Origin: Citrobacter sp. wls619 | Lineage (GTDB): Bacteria > Pseudomonadota > Gammaproteobacteria > Enterobacterales > Enterobacteriaceae | Assembly: GCF_005281345.1 (NCBI RefSeq) | Contig: NZ_SZXJ01000103.1 | Coordinates: 62,001-126,000, forward strand | DNA length: 64,000 nucleotides | Direction of reading: 5' to 3' | Part shown: positions 7,778-17,320 of the stretch, piece after piece | Layout: each line of letters opens with the position of its first letter | Numbering within the stretch: the first letter of the stretch is position 1 | Position numbers and translations under genes: made by a program | Notes under the pieces: generated by a model | Seen by the model: only the letters and a program-made list of their open reading frames with translations | What the model was told of the DNA's origin: nothing | The model's database searches: none

Positions 7778-9793
7778 TTAGTGAAAAAATTGCCATTGCA
7801 TAATGCGATTACGTAACCGTTGCTGACGTTCGGTATCCAACTGCGCTAACGCCTGTGCCGCCTCTTCACGCTGAACCAGCAACAACGCTTTGCGCCCCGG
7901 GACCTTCAGCCGCTTGCACAATTCCGCGTCACTGCATTTTTCCTGTAAACGCCCACGCAGCGCCGGGAGAGGCTGTTCGCTGTGCTCAAGCAGACGGCTC
8001 AGGCAACCGAGTGATGTGAGTAACGGCCGATGCGCGAAGGCAAACCCTGCCAGCTCATCCCAGTCATCATCATTAAGCGTAGACGCTTTCAGTGGAACGA
8101 CCGGGATACACTCATCATTCCATTGTGCGAGGATCGCCGCATCGCGACACAATCGCTGATGCTCCCGCTCAGCCAGACGCTGCCCGGCATCACTGATAGG
8201 AAGTAACGCCATTGCCGTATAGCACCCGCTGCTGGCTTCACGATGATTCCCCATCCGCACCAGGACAAAACCGCAGCGTTGCCAGAAACGCCATAGCTCA
8301 GCCGTATAACCAAAGCTGACGGACAAATAGTCACACTGCGAGGAATACTGATGGGCCTGCATAATCAGCTGTTGTCCAATACCTTCTCTTTGCCGCGCTG
8401 GATGAACCGCAATTCGGCTCACCCGCCGGCCAACCAGCGTTGCGGCCAGCGGATCGCTGCCATGCGCCGCCAGTGACTGCGCAACCAGATTGCCTCTTGG
8501 GCGACGATATCCCGCCCATACAGCCTGACTTAATTCTGCGGATAGTCCCCCCTCATCCACCAGCCAGACAGCGCCTGCAACAGCGTCCACGCCCGATGCC
8601 TGAAGAAAATGCTGCCCCGGCGCATCCATCATCCGGCGCAGATCCAGTGGTGAAGTGCGATAATGCGCGCCGGAAAGCAGTTGATATACCGCTAACGGCA
8701 GCGCCGGTTTTGTATGCCATGAGTGTTGCTCAAACACCGAGAAGTGCAGCTCCCCCAATGGGGCATGCGTAAACGTTTCGTCGTCAAACACCAGCGCATC
8801 GCTGACGATTTTTTCCAGCGGACATCCCTGCGCCCAGCGAATGGGTTGTTGCAACTCATAGCGTTGAAGATTGGGAAAGCGAGCGCAGAATTTCAACAAA
8901 AACCCTCTGCCGGTTCCCTCATAGCCCTGAACGGTTGTCGTTAACAGCGTGCGGGGAAAACGTGAAACCAGCTGGTGCAGAAGCGGCGCAGGAATAGCAG
9001 CAGCTTCATCAACAACGAGCCAGTCAGCCGTTTCAGCACTGGCTAACAGCGCGTCCGGCGCCATAAAGCAGTAGCGTTCCCCGGCAAATTGCGCCAGTAT
9101 ATCTGTTGCCGCTTTCGCCGGTGCGGTAACGATTGCCGTCCCCTTCATACGCGAAATCAACTGCCCGGCCAGCGCGGATTTGCCCCGACCACGCGCGGCG
9201 GTCACCGCAACCACACCCGGAGGCATATCCAGTAAATGATGTAAAATCTTCGCCTGTTCCGGCTGAGGATCGCCGTTTGCCGCCTGCCAGTCTGCTCGTA
9301 CAGGAAAATGCGGATAGGATTTCGCCTGATGCTGTTGCCAGTGTAGCGTTTCCCCTTCACGAGCCACTGCTCGCCTGAAGTGTTCAACAAAGTGCGGTGT
9401 TGGGATAGGTTCAGCGCAGTCGCTCCAGCGCAGGGAATCCGCGTCCGGATGCGTGTGCCAGTCCTGCCAGGGTGGGGTCAGCAACACCAGCCAACTCCCG
9501 GCGCGGAGCGTGCCGCTGAGTGCGGCAAATGCCGCCGCGTCGAATCCCTGCCCGGCATCAAAAACGGCATGGCGAAATTCACGCCCTAACAGCGTCTGTA
9601 GCGCCTGGGGTGTGCAGTTCGGCTCAGCAGGGGCTGTTGCCCCCACCCACAGCCAGTCGCCCGGCAATGTATTGCGTAGCGCTAACGCTTGGGCCTGGCA
9701 CCAGTTTTCTTCGCCGCTGATTATCAGCAGACGACGAATCCCTTCGCGGCTCATCTGTTCTGTGAGCGCACTCAGTGCTGCATTGTCAGACAT
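7778..9793 (-). CDS. tmcA: tRNA(Met) cytidine acetyltransferase TmcA
   Basis: ATP-dependent enzyme that forms N4-acetylcytidine at the wobble base of elongator tRNA(Met), which prevents misreading of AUA. The 671-residue product has the family layout: an N-terminal DUF1726 domain (about 1-170), an RNA-helicase-like ATPase with Walker A in AARGRGKSALAG and Walker B LVVDEAAAIP, then a GNAT acetyltransferase domain around RRVSRIAVHPARQREG and a C-terminal tRNA-binding part ending QWQFFH. The start follows GAGGCAGGG. Length equals the E. coli enzyme. ypfJ lies upstream on the same strand. Confidence 0.96.
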   Translation of the reverse strand: MSDNAALSALTEQMSREGIRRLLIISGEENWCQAQALALRNTLPGDWLWVGATAPAEPNCTPQALQTLLGREFRHAVFDAGQGFDAAAFAALSGTLRAGSWLVLLTPPWQDWHTHPDADSLRWSDCAEPIPTPHFVEHFRRAVAREGETLHWQQHQAKSYPHFPVRADWQAANGDPQPEQAKILHHLLDMPPGVVAVTAARGRGKSALAGQLISRMKGTAIVTAPAKAATDILAQFAGERYCFMAPDALLASAETADWLVVDEAAAIPAPLLHQLVSRFPRTLLTTTVQGYEGTGRGFLLKFCARFPNLQRYELQQPIRWAQGCPLEKIVSDALVFDDETFTHAPLGELHFSVFEQHSWHTKPALPLAVYQLLSGAHYRTSPLDLRRMMDAPGQHFLQASGVDAVAGAVWLVDEGGLSAELSQAVWAGYRRPRGNLVAQSLAAHGSDPLAATLVGRRVSRIAVHPARQREGIGQQLIMQAHQYSSQCDYLSVSFGYTAELWRFWQRCGFVLVRMGNHREASSGCYTAMALLPISDAGQRLAEREHQRLCRDAAILAQWNDECIPVVPLKASTLNDDDWDELAGFAFAHRPLLTSLGCLSRLLEHSEQPLPALRGRLQEKCSDAELCKRLKVPGRKALLLVQREEAAQALAQLDTERQQRLRNRIMQWQFFH

Positions 9794-9808
9794 CCCTGCC
9801 TCAATATC

Positions 9809-10675
9809 TTAAATGCCTTTGCCAAAGGTATTACATTGTCCCGGATCGCCACTGTCAAAGCCGCGTTTAAACCAGGTGTAACGTTGCTGCGAGGTGCCGT
9901 GAGTAAAGCTATCGGGCACAACGCGCCCTTGCCCTTGCTGTTGCAAACGATCATCACCAATGGCCTGAGCAGCGTTTAGCGCCTCTTGCAGATCGCCGGA
10001 TTCAAGTACACCCTGCTGCTGCATACTGTGTCCCCAGACACCCGCAAAGCAATCCGCCTGCAGCTCCATACGAACGGAAAGGCGATTCACTTCGGCCTGA
10101 GAGGCATTCTGCTGCATCTGGCGAACTTTCGGTTCAATACCCAGCAGTTTCTGCACATGGTGGCCCACTTCGTGCGCGATGACATATCCCTGAGCAAAAT
10201 CGCCATCAGCGCCCAGCTTATTTTTCATGTCATCATAGAAGGAAAGATCGATATATACCGTGCCGTCCGCCGGGCAATAAAACGGGCCCATCACGGACTG
10301 GCCCGCACCGCAGCCGGTACGCGTCGCGCCACGATACATCACCAGCTTCGGCTGTTGATAGGTGCGCCCCATTTTTTCAAACTGCTGACCCCAGGTATCT
10401 TCGGTCGTTGCCAGTATCACTGAGGTAAATTTTGCGGCTTCATCATCATTTGGGCTGATGGAGCGCGTGGTTTGCTGTTGCGAAACAGGCTGGCCGGTCA
10501 TCAGTCCGGTGAGATCCACGCCATAATAGCCCGCGACAAGCACCACAATCAGCAGAATGATACCGCCTTTACCACTCGGCAAACGAAAACCAGGGCCGCC
10601 CATAGAAGGACCACCGCCTGCGCTATTTCGTCTGTCTTCCACATTGTCACTTTCACGACGCCCTTGCCAGCGCAT
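9809..10675 (-). CDS. ypfJ: Putative neutral zinc metalloprotease YpfJ
   Basis: A 288-residue protein of the zinc metallopeptidase family PF04228. One N-terminal membrane helix ([17 protein letters not shown], about 37-54) anchors a periplasm-facing domain. The zinc site HEVGHH is near residue 170, with a downstream acidic region ([14 protein letters not shown]) likely to supply the third ligand. Start ATG 10675 matches the E. coli start; an in-frame GTG two codons upstream is less likely. It lies 15 bases upstream of tmcA and is probably cotranscribed. Substrate unknown. Confidence 0.9.
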   Translation of the reverse strand: MRWQGRRESDNVEDRRNSAGGGPSMGGPGFRLPSGKGGIILLIVVLVAGYYGVDLTGLMTGQPVSQQQTTRSISPNDDEAAKFTSVILATTEDTWGQQFEKMGRTYQQPKLVMYRGATRTGCGAGQSVMGPFYCPADGTVYIDLSFYDDMKNKLGADGDFAQGYVIAHEVGHHVQKLLGIEPKVRQMQQNASQAEVNRLSVRMELQADCFAGVWGHSMQQQGVLESGDLQEALNAAQAIGDDRLQQQGQGRVVPDSFTHGTSQQRYTWFKRGFDSGDPGQCNTFGKGI

Positions 10676-10771
10676 AGTCACCTCAACTTTTTATTCATTA
10701 TGTTGATGATCGTAGGCGGTTCGGAACAGGATTACCATAAGAAACAGTAATCAAAATCGGGGGGGATTGAT

Positions 10772-10795
10772 GAGCCGGAGAGCGATCGCCGGCTC
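10772..10795 (-). terminator. Probable purC terminator
   Basis: GAGCCGG/CCGGCTC stem of 7 bp just past the purC stop codon (10806). The minus-strand 3' flank is weak in T residues, so it may act mainly as an RNA-stabilising hairpin. Confidence 0.6.
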
Positions 10796-10805
10796 AGGGG
10801 GAGGA

Positions 10806-11519
10806 TTAGTCTAACTTCACACCCAGACGATGCGCGACAGCTTCATAGGCTTCGATCAGGCCGCCCAGACTCTGACGGAAGCGATCTTTGTCCATTTTAT
10901 CCAGCGTTTCTTTGTCCCACAGACGGCTACCGTCCGGTGAGAATTCGTCGCCCAGCACCACTTCGCCTTTGTACAAGCCAAACTCAAGTTTGAAGTCGAC
11001 CAGAATCAGGCCTGCGTCATCGAACATCTTTTTCAGCACGTCGTTGGCTTTGTAGGTCAGCTCTTTCATACGTGCCAGATTCTCTTTGCTCACCCAACCA
11101 AAAGTTTCGCAATAGGAATCGTTAATCATTGGATCGTGCATAGCATCATTTTTCAGGAACAGATCAAACAGCGGCGGATTCAGTTCAATACCTTCCTCAA
11201 CGCCTAAACGCTTAACCAGTGAGCCTGCCGCGCGGTTACGTACCACACATTCAACCGGTACCATCTCCAGTTTTTTCACCAGACATTCGGTATCGGAAAG
11301 CAGTCGCTCCATCTGGGTAGGAATGCCCGCTTCTTGCAGTTTAGTCATAATGAAATGGTTGAACTTGTTGTTCACCATGCCTTTACGGTCAAACTGTTCA
11401 ATGCGTGCGCCATCCCCTGCTGACGTATCATTGCGGAATTCGAGCACCAACAGGTCCGGGTTTTCCGTGCTGTATACGGTCTTCGCTTTACCACGATACA
11501 ACTCAGCTTGCTTTTGCAT
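10806..11519 (-). CDS. purC: Phosphoribosylaminoimidazole-succinocarboxamide synthase (SAICAR synthetase)
   Basis: Cytoplasmic ATP-dependent ligase that joins CAIR and aspartate to form SAICAR in de novo purine synthesis. The product is 237 residues, the family length, and starts [18 protein letters not shown]. The ATP-binding start KAKTVY and the family signature around [12 protein letters not shown] are present. ATG 11519 was chosen because AGGAG stands at proper distance; the frame stays open further upstream without conservation. A PurR box lies upstream at 11571-11586. bamC lies upstream on the same strand but ends in a strong terminator. Confidence 0.97.
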   Translation of the reverse strand: MQKQAELYRGKAKTVYSTENPDLLVLEFRNDTSAGDGARIEQFDRKGMVNNKFNHFIMTKLQEAGIPTQMERLLSDTECLVKKLEMVPVECVVRNRAAGSLVKRLGVEEGIELNPPLFDLFLKNDAMHDPMINDSYCETFGWVSKENLARMKELTYKANDVLKKMFDDAGLILVDFKLEFGLYKGEVVLGDEFSPDGSRLWDKETLDKMDKDRFRQSLGGLIEAYEAVAHRLGVKLD

Positions 11520-11570
11520 CTTTATTACTCCTGGGTGTGAATTAACGATAAATATTGCGTTTTTCTGCCG

Positions 11571-11586
11571 ACGCACACGTTTGCGT
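11571..11586 (-). promoter_or_regulatory. PurR operator of purC
   Basis: The 16-mer ACGCACACGTTTGCGT reads ACGCAAACGTGTGCGT on the minus strand, an almost perfect PurR box (ANGCAANCGNTTNCNT type), about 50 bp before the purC start codon. Binding is inferred; the E. coli purC operator is at the same place. Confidence 0.85.
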
Positions 11587-11600
11587 ATCATATCAGAAAA

Positions 11601-11626
11601 AAAGGGCTGGAGTTATCCAGCCCTTT
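11601..11626. terminator. Intrinsic terminator downstream of bamC
   Basis: AAAGGGCTGG pairs with CCAGCCCTTT over a 6-nt loop, 10 bp perfect, with A/T runs on both sides. It separates bamC from purC. Confidence 0.9.
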
Positions 11627-11630
11627 ATTT

Positions 11631-12665
11631 TTACTTACTGAACGCTGCCTGGAAGACGGCGACCAGCGCGTCGTTCTGGCTTTGCGTCAGGGTATGCCCT
11701 TTCGGATCGATAAACTGCAAACTACTGCGGTTGTCTAAATCACCGACCTGCAGTTTGTAGTCGCCGGATACCAGACCCGGATCGCTTGCGCCCAGCTCCT
11801 GCCAGTTACTGTCTGACAGTGGTTTGTAAGTCACAGCGATGCTGCCCTGAGAACGGGTGCTGTCGGTCACTTTCATGCCCACTTTTTCCAGCGCTGCCGG
11901 CAGACGCTGCCACACCACGTTGAACGGTCCACGTACCACCAGCATCGGTAAACCGGTGTCATCTGCAGCACTCTGAACGTCCATCGTCGCGGCAGAACGG
12001 TTCTGCGCGGCATTCGCGGCGTCAGTGGCGTTCTTATCCAGACCCGCAGAGATAACGTTCATCATCTCAGCGCTATAGCGCTGCATTGATGCCGCATCGG
12101 CTACCGGTTTACCCGCCTGCTCGAGGTTAATCAGTTTCACCGTCACCGCCTGCTGATAGCCCTGCGGTTTAACCGAGATTTGATAACGTCCACGGTACTG
12201 TTCGTCTTCATCCAGACGGTTCCAGTCAACCCAATCAGTGGTTAGTGTCTGGCTGGCATCATCACGTTTCGCGATGGTATAGTTTTTAGACTGAACAACG
12301 CTCACGACCTGCGGCCACAGCGTATTGCCACGACCATTTTCCACCAACAATGTCGCTGTATCGCCCGCGATCTGAGTACGGGCACCAGTAACTAATGCTA
12401 ACGGCTGAGCCGGTGGGCGAATATCCAGCGCTTTACCCACGGCACCGCTGCCGTTGGTTACCGGGATGTTATAGTCGCCGGTCATCACCGGCAGAATCAT
12501 CCCAGCTGGCGCGTGAAGCTCAGCAAGCGGTGCGGCCTCCAGATAGGATTCATCACCGCTCACCTGGCGCTTATAGCGCGAGTCAGAACTACAGGCCGCG
12601 AGCAACATAACAAGCGAAACACCCGCAACCTTGGCCAGGCGCGACTTTTGTACTGAGTAAGCCAT
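11631..12665 (-). CDS. bamC: Outer-membrane assembly lipoprotein BamC
   Basis: Lipoprotein subunit of the BAM complex, which inserts beta-barrel proteins into the outer membrane. The 344-residue product has a signal peptide and lipobox LLAACSS, with the acylated cysteine near residue 25. The unstructured BamD-binding segment follows (about 26-95), then two helix-grip domains joined by a linker. ATG 12665 follows GGGAG and matches the known length; one extra in-frame TTG just upstream was ignored. dapA ends 16 bases upstream, so dapA-bamC form an operon as in E. coli. bamB, for a second BAM lipoprotein, is 32 kb away in this window. Confidence 0.96.
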   Translation of the reverse strand: MAYSVQKSRLAKVAGVSLVMLLAACSSDSRYKRQVSGDESYLEAAPLAELHAPAGMILPVMTGDYNIPVTNGSGAVGKALDIRPPAQPLALVTGARTQIAGDTATLLVENGRGNTLWPQVVSVVQSKNYTIAKRDDASQTLTTDWVDWNRLDEDEQYRGRYQISVKPQGYQQAVTVKLINLEQAGKPVADAASMQRYSAEMMNVISAGLDKNATDAANAAQNRSAATMDVQSAADDTGLPMLVVRGPFNVVWQRLPAALEKVGMKVTDSTRSQGSIAVTYKPLSDSNWQELGASDPGLVSGDYKLQVGDLDNRSSLQFIDPKGHTLTQSQNDALVAVFQAAFSK

Positions 12666-12681
12666 CAAATCTCCCTAAACT

Positions 12682-13560
12682 TTACAGCAAACCGGCATGC
12701 TTAAGCGCCGCTTTGACGATATCACGAGCATTGTCCGTAATTGGCGTCATCGGCAAACGTAGCGTATCGGTCGCCACAAGTCCCAACTCCTTACATGCCC
12801 ATTTCACTGGGATAGGATTGGGTTCGACAAATAGTTTGTTGTGTAACGGCATCAGACGTTGGTTGATCACCCACGCCTCGGCAAAATGCCCTTCTGCCGC
12901 CAGTTTGCACATTTCGGCCATATCGCGTGCCGCAACGTTAGCCGTTACGGAAATCACGCCATGACCACCAAGCTGCATGAAGTCCAGTCCGGTCGCATCA
13001 TCACCGCTAAGCAGAATAAAATCGTCTGAAACCAGCTCTTTGATCTGGTGAACACGACTTAAGTTCCCTGTGGCCTCTTTGATAGCGACAATATTTTTTA
13101 CCTTCGCCAGGCGACCAACGGTTTCCGGCAGCATATCGCAGCCAGTACGGGACGGCACATTATACAGAATTTGCGGCAGGTCAGTATGTTCCGCGATGGC
13201 TTTGAAATGCTGGAACAAACCTTCCTGAGTTGGGCGGTTGTAATAAGGCGTCACCGTCAGGCAGCCGACAACACCGCTGTCGTTAAAACGCTGCGTCAGA
13301 CTAATGCCTTCTGCGGTCGCATTGGCGCCGGTTCCGGCAATAACCGGAATACGCCCATCGGCCAGCTCCAGCGTCATCATTACCACATCGCCATGTTCAT
13401 CATGACTCAGGGTAGCGGACTCACCGGTGGTGCCAACCGAAACGATCGCCGAGGTGCCGCTGGCGACATGATAATCAATCAGTTTTTTCAGGCTCGACCG
13501 GCAGACTTTACCTTTCTCATCCATCGGCGTAATAAGCGCGACAATACTTCCCGTGAACAT
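12682..13560 (-). CDS. dapA: 4-hydroxy-tetrahydrodipicolinate synthase DapA
   Basis: Cytoplasmic lyase that condenses pyruvate with aspartate semialdehyde, the first committed step to diaminopimelate and lysine. The 292-residue TIM barrel shows the GTTGES substrate loop (about 43-48), the catalytic tyrosine in [10 protein letters not shown] (about 133), and the Schiff-base lysine in VAIKEATGN (about 161). ATG 13560 follows AGAGGATG. The frame extends six codons further upstream with no RBS. It diverges from gcvR and is the first gene of dapA-bamC. Confidence 0.97.
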   Translation of the reverse strand: MFTGSIVALITPMDEKGKVCRSSLKKLIDYHVASGTSAIVSVGTTGESATLSHDEHGDVVMMTLELADGRIPVIAGTGANATAEGISLTQRFNDSGVVGCLTVTPYYNRPTQEGLFQHFKAIAEHTDLPQILYNVPSRTGCDMLPETVGRLAKVKNIVAIKEATGNLSRVHQIKELVSDDFILLSGDDATGLDFMQLGGHGVISVTANVAARDMAEMCKLAAEGHFAEAWVINQRLMPLHNKLFVEPNPIPVKWACKELGLVATDTLRLPMTPITDNARDIVKAALKHAGLL

Positions 13561-13705
13561 GGGCCATCCTCTGTGCAAACAAGTGTCTCAATGGTACGTT
13601 TGGTACGACAATAAAAGCAAGCGACCATAGCCCTTCTGATTGTTGTATGCATGTTTTTTTTATGCTTTCCTTATGATTACCTCACCGCTCAAAGGAAGAA
13701 CAGGT

Positions 13706-14278
13706 TTGACATCGCCATCGCAACACTATCTGGTCATTACTGCGCTGGGTGCTGACCGCCCAGGAATTGTGAACACCATCACGCGTCATGTCAGCAGTTG
13801 CGGCTGTAATATCGAAGACAGCCGACTGGCCATGCTGGGTGATGAGTTCACGTTTATCATGTTGCTGTCGGGCACCTGGAATGCCATCACCCTGATTGAA
13901 TCAACCTTGCCATTGAAGGGTGCAGAGCTGGATTTACTGATCGTGATGAAGCGTACGACCGCGCGTCCCCGCCCGGCGATGCCCGCCACGGTATGGGTAC
14001 AGGTCGATGTCCCCGACTCGCCTCATTTGATTGAACGCTTTACCGCCCTTTTTGACAGCCACCAAATGAATATTGCGGAACTGGTTTCGCGCACACAGCC
14101 GGCAGAAAACGGCAAGGCTGCACAGTTGTTTATTCAAATTACCGCACATAGTCCTGCGTCACATGATTCGGCAAATATTGAGGATGCGTTTAAAGCACTC
14201 TGTACAGAACTCAATGCGCAAGGCAGTATTAACGTCGTCAATTACTCACAGCATGATGAACAGGATGGAGTTAAGTAA
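13706..14278 (+). CDS. gcvR: Glycine cleavage system transcriptional repressor GcvR (TTG start)
   Basis: Regulator that binds GcvA, and glycine, to hold the gcvTHP operon in the repressed state. The 190-residue product has two ACT domains (about 8-75 and 92-165), with GADRPGIVNTITRH in the first. The start is TTG at 13706 (MTSPSQHYLVITAL), preceded by AAAGGA. This gives the E. coli length and mirrors the TTG start annotated there. The upstream in-frame ATG at 13673 has no RBS. The stop codon overlaps the bcp start (TAATG), indicating translational coupling. Confidence 0.92.
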   Translation: MTSPSQHYLVITALGADRPGIVNTITRHVSSCGCNIEDSRLAMLGDEFTFIMLLSGTWNAITLIESTLPLKGAELDLLIVMKRTTARPRPAMPATVWVQVDVPDSPHLIERFTALFDSHQMNIAELVSRTQPAENGKAAQLFIQITAHSPASHDSANIEDAFKALCTELNAQGSINVVNYSQHDEQDGVK

Positions 14279-14748
14279 TGAACCCACTGAAAGCCGGTGA
14301 TATCGCACCGAAATTTAGCTTGCCGGATCAAGACGGAGAACAAGTAAATTTAACCGACTTCCAGGGACAGCGTGTTCTGGTTTATTTCTACCCGAAAGCC
14401 ATGACGCCCGGCTGTACCGTTCAGGCCTGTGGCTTGCGCGATAACATGGATCAGTTAAAAAAAGCCGGTGTTGAGGTGCTGGGGATAAGCACCGATAAAC
14501 CAGAAAAGCTTTCCCGATTTGCGGAGAAAGAAGTGCTTAACTTCACGCTCCTGTCTGATGAAGATCATCAGGTTTGCGAGCAGTTTGGCGTCTGGGGTGA
14601 AAAGTCATTTATGGGTAAGACCTACGATGGCATCCACCGCATCAGCTTCCTGATTGATGCCGAAGGCAAAATTGAACATGTGTTTGATGATTTCAAAACC
14701 AGCAATCACCACGACATCGTGCTGAACTGGGTTCTGGAAAACGCCTGA
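14278..14748 (+). CDS. bcp: Thioredoxin-dependent thiol peroxidase Bcp (BCP-type peroxiredoxin)
   Basis: Cytoplasmic peroxiredoxin that reduces hydrogen peroxide and organic peroxides, recycled by thioredoxin. The 156-residue product shows the peroxidatic cysteine in TPGCTVQACGLRD (about C46), with the second cysteine five residues later, as in atypical 2-Cys BCP enzymes. The active-site arginine region and the terminal ILNW-type helix are present. The ATG shares a base with the gcvR stop, so the two genes form one transcription unit. A BIME follows. Confidence 0.96.
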   Translation: MNPLKAGDIAPKFSLPDQDGEQVNLTDFQGQRVLVYFYPKAMTPGCTVQACGLRDNMDQLKKAGVEVLGISTDKPEKLSRFAEKEVLNFTLLSDEDHQVCEQFGVWGEKSFMGKTYDGIHRISFLIDAEGKIEHVFDDFKTSNHHDIVLNWVLENA

Positions 14749-14756
14749 TCGTGAAA

Positions 14757-14842
14757 TGCCGGATGGCGGCGTGAACGCCTTATCCGGCCTACAAATGCAC
14801 GCACGTAGGCCGGATAAGACGCTTTAGCGTCGCCATCCGGCA
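14757..14842. repeat. BIME: two inverted REP units between bcp and iadA
   Basis: Two REP units in opposite orientation: GCCGGATGGCGGCGTGAACG to TTATCCGGCCTAC (about 14758-14792), and GTAGGCCGGATAAGACGC to CGCCATCCGGCA (about 14805-14842). They sit between convergent genes. Confidence 0.93.
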
Positions 14843-14855
14843 GATAACCGCCCGG

Positions 14856-16019
14856 TTACTCAAACGTCCCTTTAACGCACGCCTTTTTCTCTTTCACCAC
14901 GGCTTTCCCCTTCGCCCACAGGTCATTCACTTCCAGCGCGTCGTTCAGCACCAGAATGTCCGCATCGCATCCCACCGCCAGACGCCCTTTATGCGCAAAC
15001 CCAAGAAACTCCGCGACTGTGCGTGTAAGCGGGCATAGCGCCTGCTCCAGCGGTATCGCATGAATATGCACCAGTTGACGCAGCGTTTCCGCAAGTGATT
15101 CAAATCCTGCGACGCCAATCCCTGTCAGATTACCGGACGCATCAAATTCCGGTTGGCTACCGTTGCCATCTGAGCTCAGGGTAATACGCGATAGCGGCAC
15201 TTCGTGGCGCAACGCTGTAGCAATCGCCGTTGCCGGATCAACAGGCTCATCAATACTGCTGGTGATATCGATATAACCGCCTTTGCGGGCATACTCCAGC
15301 GCTGCCTGAAACAACGGTTCCGCACGATTAACATGCGTTGGCAACAGTTTGGTCATCGGCACATCGCAACACGCCAGAATTTTATACAGCGGTTCCAGCA
15401 TGCGTGGACTGTCCCCCATATGAAATACGCTAATCCCGGGTTTTTGCCCTAATAACCCACCAACACGCGACTGCGCCGCCATGTTCGCCAGCGCCGTTGT
15501 ATTCGGAGCGGAGGATCGATGATCCGAAACTGCGCATTTCACGCCAATCACTTTGTCAATCAGCGCGACATCGCGGTCAATACTGCCGGTTATCGTAGGT
15601 GAAGGTAGAGAATATGCCCCGGTGAGCATCCAGGCGCTGATCCCCTCACATTCCAGCGCACGAGTTTTCGCCAGCAACGACTCAGGATGACGGGTAATCC
15701 CGTCCGTTCCCAACAATCCCACAACGGAAGTGATACCGGCTTCAACCAGTCGCGACAAGCGCACTTCCGGCGTGCGGGTATGTGGCCCTGCCTCTCCGCC
15801 GCCGCCAATCAGATGGACGTGTTGGTCGATAAAGCCAGGACAAACAATTGCCCCGTCAAGATTGATGCACTCACAGCCGGGAAAATCTTCTGCCGCGATA
15901 GACGGGACGATGGCGACAATTTTACCGCCAGAAACCAGAATATCCTGTTGGCCTAAATCTTCAGGTGCGTATACGTGTCCATGCTGGAACAACGTCAAAT
16001 TAAGAATGGAACAGTTCAT
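14856..16019 (-). CDS. iadA: Isoaspartyl dipeptidase (beta-aspartyl peptidase) IadA
   Basis: Zinc amidohydrolase that splits isoaspartyl dipeptides produced by damaged-protein turnover. The 387-residue product carries the binuclear-metal residues: HVH in FIDQHVHLIGGGGEAG (about 70), the likely carboxylated lysine in VIGVKCAVSDHRS, H in VFHMGDS, H in LPTHVNR, and the catalytic D in SSDGNGSQP. It ends AKGKAVVKEKKACVKGTFE. ATG 16019 follows AAGGAAGG; the longer frame upstream runs into yjiG. It is the last gene of yjiH-yjiG-iadA with an 11-base gap. K-12 has the same three genes at about 98 min, so the location here differs. Confidence 0.92.
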   Translation of the reverse strand: MNCSILNLTLFQHGHVYAPEDLGQQDILVSGGKIVAIVPSIAAEDFPGCECINLDGAIVCPGFIDQHVHLIGGGGEAGPHTRTPEVRLSRLVEAGITSVVGLLGTDGITRHPESLLAKTRALECEGISAWMLTGAYSLPSPTITGSIDRDVALIDKVIGVKCAVSDHRSSAPNTTALANMAAQSRVGGLLGQKPGISVFHMGDSPRMLEPLYKILACCDVPMTKLLPTHVNRAEPLFQAALEYARKGGYIDITSSIDEPVDPATAIATALRHEVPLSRITLSSDGNGSQPEFDASGNLTGIGVAGFESLAETLRQLVHIHAIPLEQALCPLTRTVAEFLGFAHKGRLAVGCDADILVLNDALEVNDLWAKGKAVVKEKKACVKGTFE

Positions 16020-16030
16020 AACCTTCCTTG

Positions 16031-16492
16031 TCAGGCAATAACCTGCATAACCCAAATAGAGAGCAGCGCATTAATCACACAGACTGCAATAATCAGCGGG
16101 TAGTAGCGAGGATGGACTCCCGCCGTTCCCAGACAACGTCCCACATTTTGTACCGGATTCCCCATCAGGTAGATAGCCGGTAGCAATACCGTAGCATCAT
16201 GTCCTGAAAGCGTACCGGCGACAACCAGGCTTGCACAAACGCCGACGCCGCCTCCCATACTCATCACCGCCGCCAGCAGCACGGTGGCAGACTCCCCCGG
16301 CAGCCCCCACAACGCCATGACCGGTTCACATACCCTGCCTACGATGTCGAGTAACCCCGTCACCTTCAGCGCCTGAATAATCACAAACGCCATCACCACG
16401 TTAGGTAACAAGCTGGTCGTGGCAATAGTAAACCCGCGTCGTGCGCCGTCGATAAACATATCCATGACATTTTTACGTACGTGTGTTGTCAT
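16031..16492 (-). CDS. yjiG: Membrane protein YjiG (nucleoside-recognition Gate domain, SpmB-like)
   Basis: A 153-residue hydrophobic protein of the Gate-domain family (related to SpmB/FeoB gate and nucleoside transporters), with about four membrane segments. A conserved central stretch contains GLPGESATVLLAA and YLMGNPVQNVGRC. ATG 16492 follows GGAGGA and starts one base after the yjiH stop codon, so the two are translationally coupled. The partnership with iadA suggests a role in moving isoaspartyl peptides or their products, but this is inference; no transport activity is established. Confidence 0.88.
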   Translation of the reverse strand: MTTHVRKNVMDMFIDGARRGFTIATTSLLPNVVMAFVIIQALKVTGLLDIVGRVCEPVMALWGLPGESATVLLAAVMSMGGGVGVCASLVVAGTLSGHDATVLLPAIYLMGNPVQNVGRCLGTAGVHPRYYPLIIAVCVINALLSIWVMQVIA

Positions 16493-16493
16493 C

Positions 16494-17153
16494 TCAGTCC
16501 TCCTGCTGCATACGGCGATGTTCAAGCTGTGCGATCCACAACCGCAGCAGGTTCGCCCCTACAAACTTGAAGACAAGGATCACCGCCAGCGGCGTGATTA
16601 CCGGTACGGTGACCATCGTAAACAGGGCTGCGCCTGACGAAAAATAGTTAGTGATGCACGCGCTACCGCTGGTTTGCCAACAGGCAAAGATGGCGCGTTC
16701 TTGCTCGGTAATGATCCCCTCTTCGGCCATTTCCTTGGTCATCCCGGCCGCCGCATCGGTATTTTGTAAATTCGCGATCAGCGCCAACGAGCACACACCC
16801 GGGATACCGAGTAAAGGTCGCAGAACAGGCGTCATCAGCTGTTGTGCCGCACGCAGCCCTCCAAGCCCTTCGGTTACAGAAATAATCCCGAGAGAAAGAA
16901 TGACGGAAGGTGCCAATTCAAGCGCGAATAAAAAGCCATCTTTTGCCCCCATACCGCCCGTACCGCGAAAAGAGACCGCCGTGTCGCCCGCCGCATTAAT
17001 CTGCCCAAATGCGCCGTTGAGGACGGTAAAGTCAAATACCCGCCACCATTCGGTACTTTTCGCAAACATGCCGGAAAAAAGGACAATTGTGATAAAAAAA
17101 GCGAGATAGCCGCCCCATCCCACTTTTTGTTGCGCGTGTATGTTGTGACCCAT
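16494..17153 (-). CDS. yjiH: Membrane protein YjiH (Gate domain, SpmA-like)
   Basis: A 219-residue inner-membrane protein with a Gate domain. It has an N-terminal membrane segment (GYLAFFITIVLFSGMFA, about 16-32) and several more, with a conserved block near LIANLQNTDAAAGMTKEMAEEG and ACWQTSGSACITNYFSSGAA. It is the first gene of the yjiH-yjiG-iadA operon; AGGAG precedes ATG 17153. The SpmA/SpmB-like pairing suggests that YjiH and YjiG form one membrane complex. Function unproven. Confidence 0.88.
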   Translation of the reverse strand: MGHNIHAQQKVGWGGYLAFFITIVLFSGMFAKSTEWWRVFDFTVLNGAFGQINAAGDTAVSFRGTGGMGAKDGFLFALELAPSVILSLGIISVTEGLGGLRAAQQLMTPVLRPLLGIPGVCSLALIANLQNTDAAAGMTKEMAEEGIITEQERAIFACWQTSGSACITNYFSSGAALFTMVTVPVITPLAVILVFKFVGANLLRLWIAQLEHRRMQQED

Positions 17154-17285
17154 TGAATTCTCCTGTTGGTCTTATTCCTTGCGTGACGAAAAAAGCATCA
17201 CGAGGGCCAAGTTAAAGACAAACGTGGAGAAAAACGATACCGGAGGACATTATTCAGAAAGTGTGGATAGAGGTCAGACAAGTTC

Positions 17286-17314
17286 AGTTCCGACAGCATG
17301 GTGCCGTCGGAACT
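17286..17314 (-). terminator. Hairpin downstream of perM
   Basis: AGTTCCGAC pairs with GTCGGAACT, a 9-bp stem with a G/C-rich inner loop, seven bases past the perM stop. The T-run is weak, so termination strength is uncertain. Confidence 0.6.
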
Positions 17315-17320
17315 GATGGA

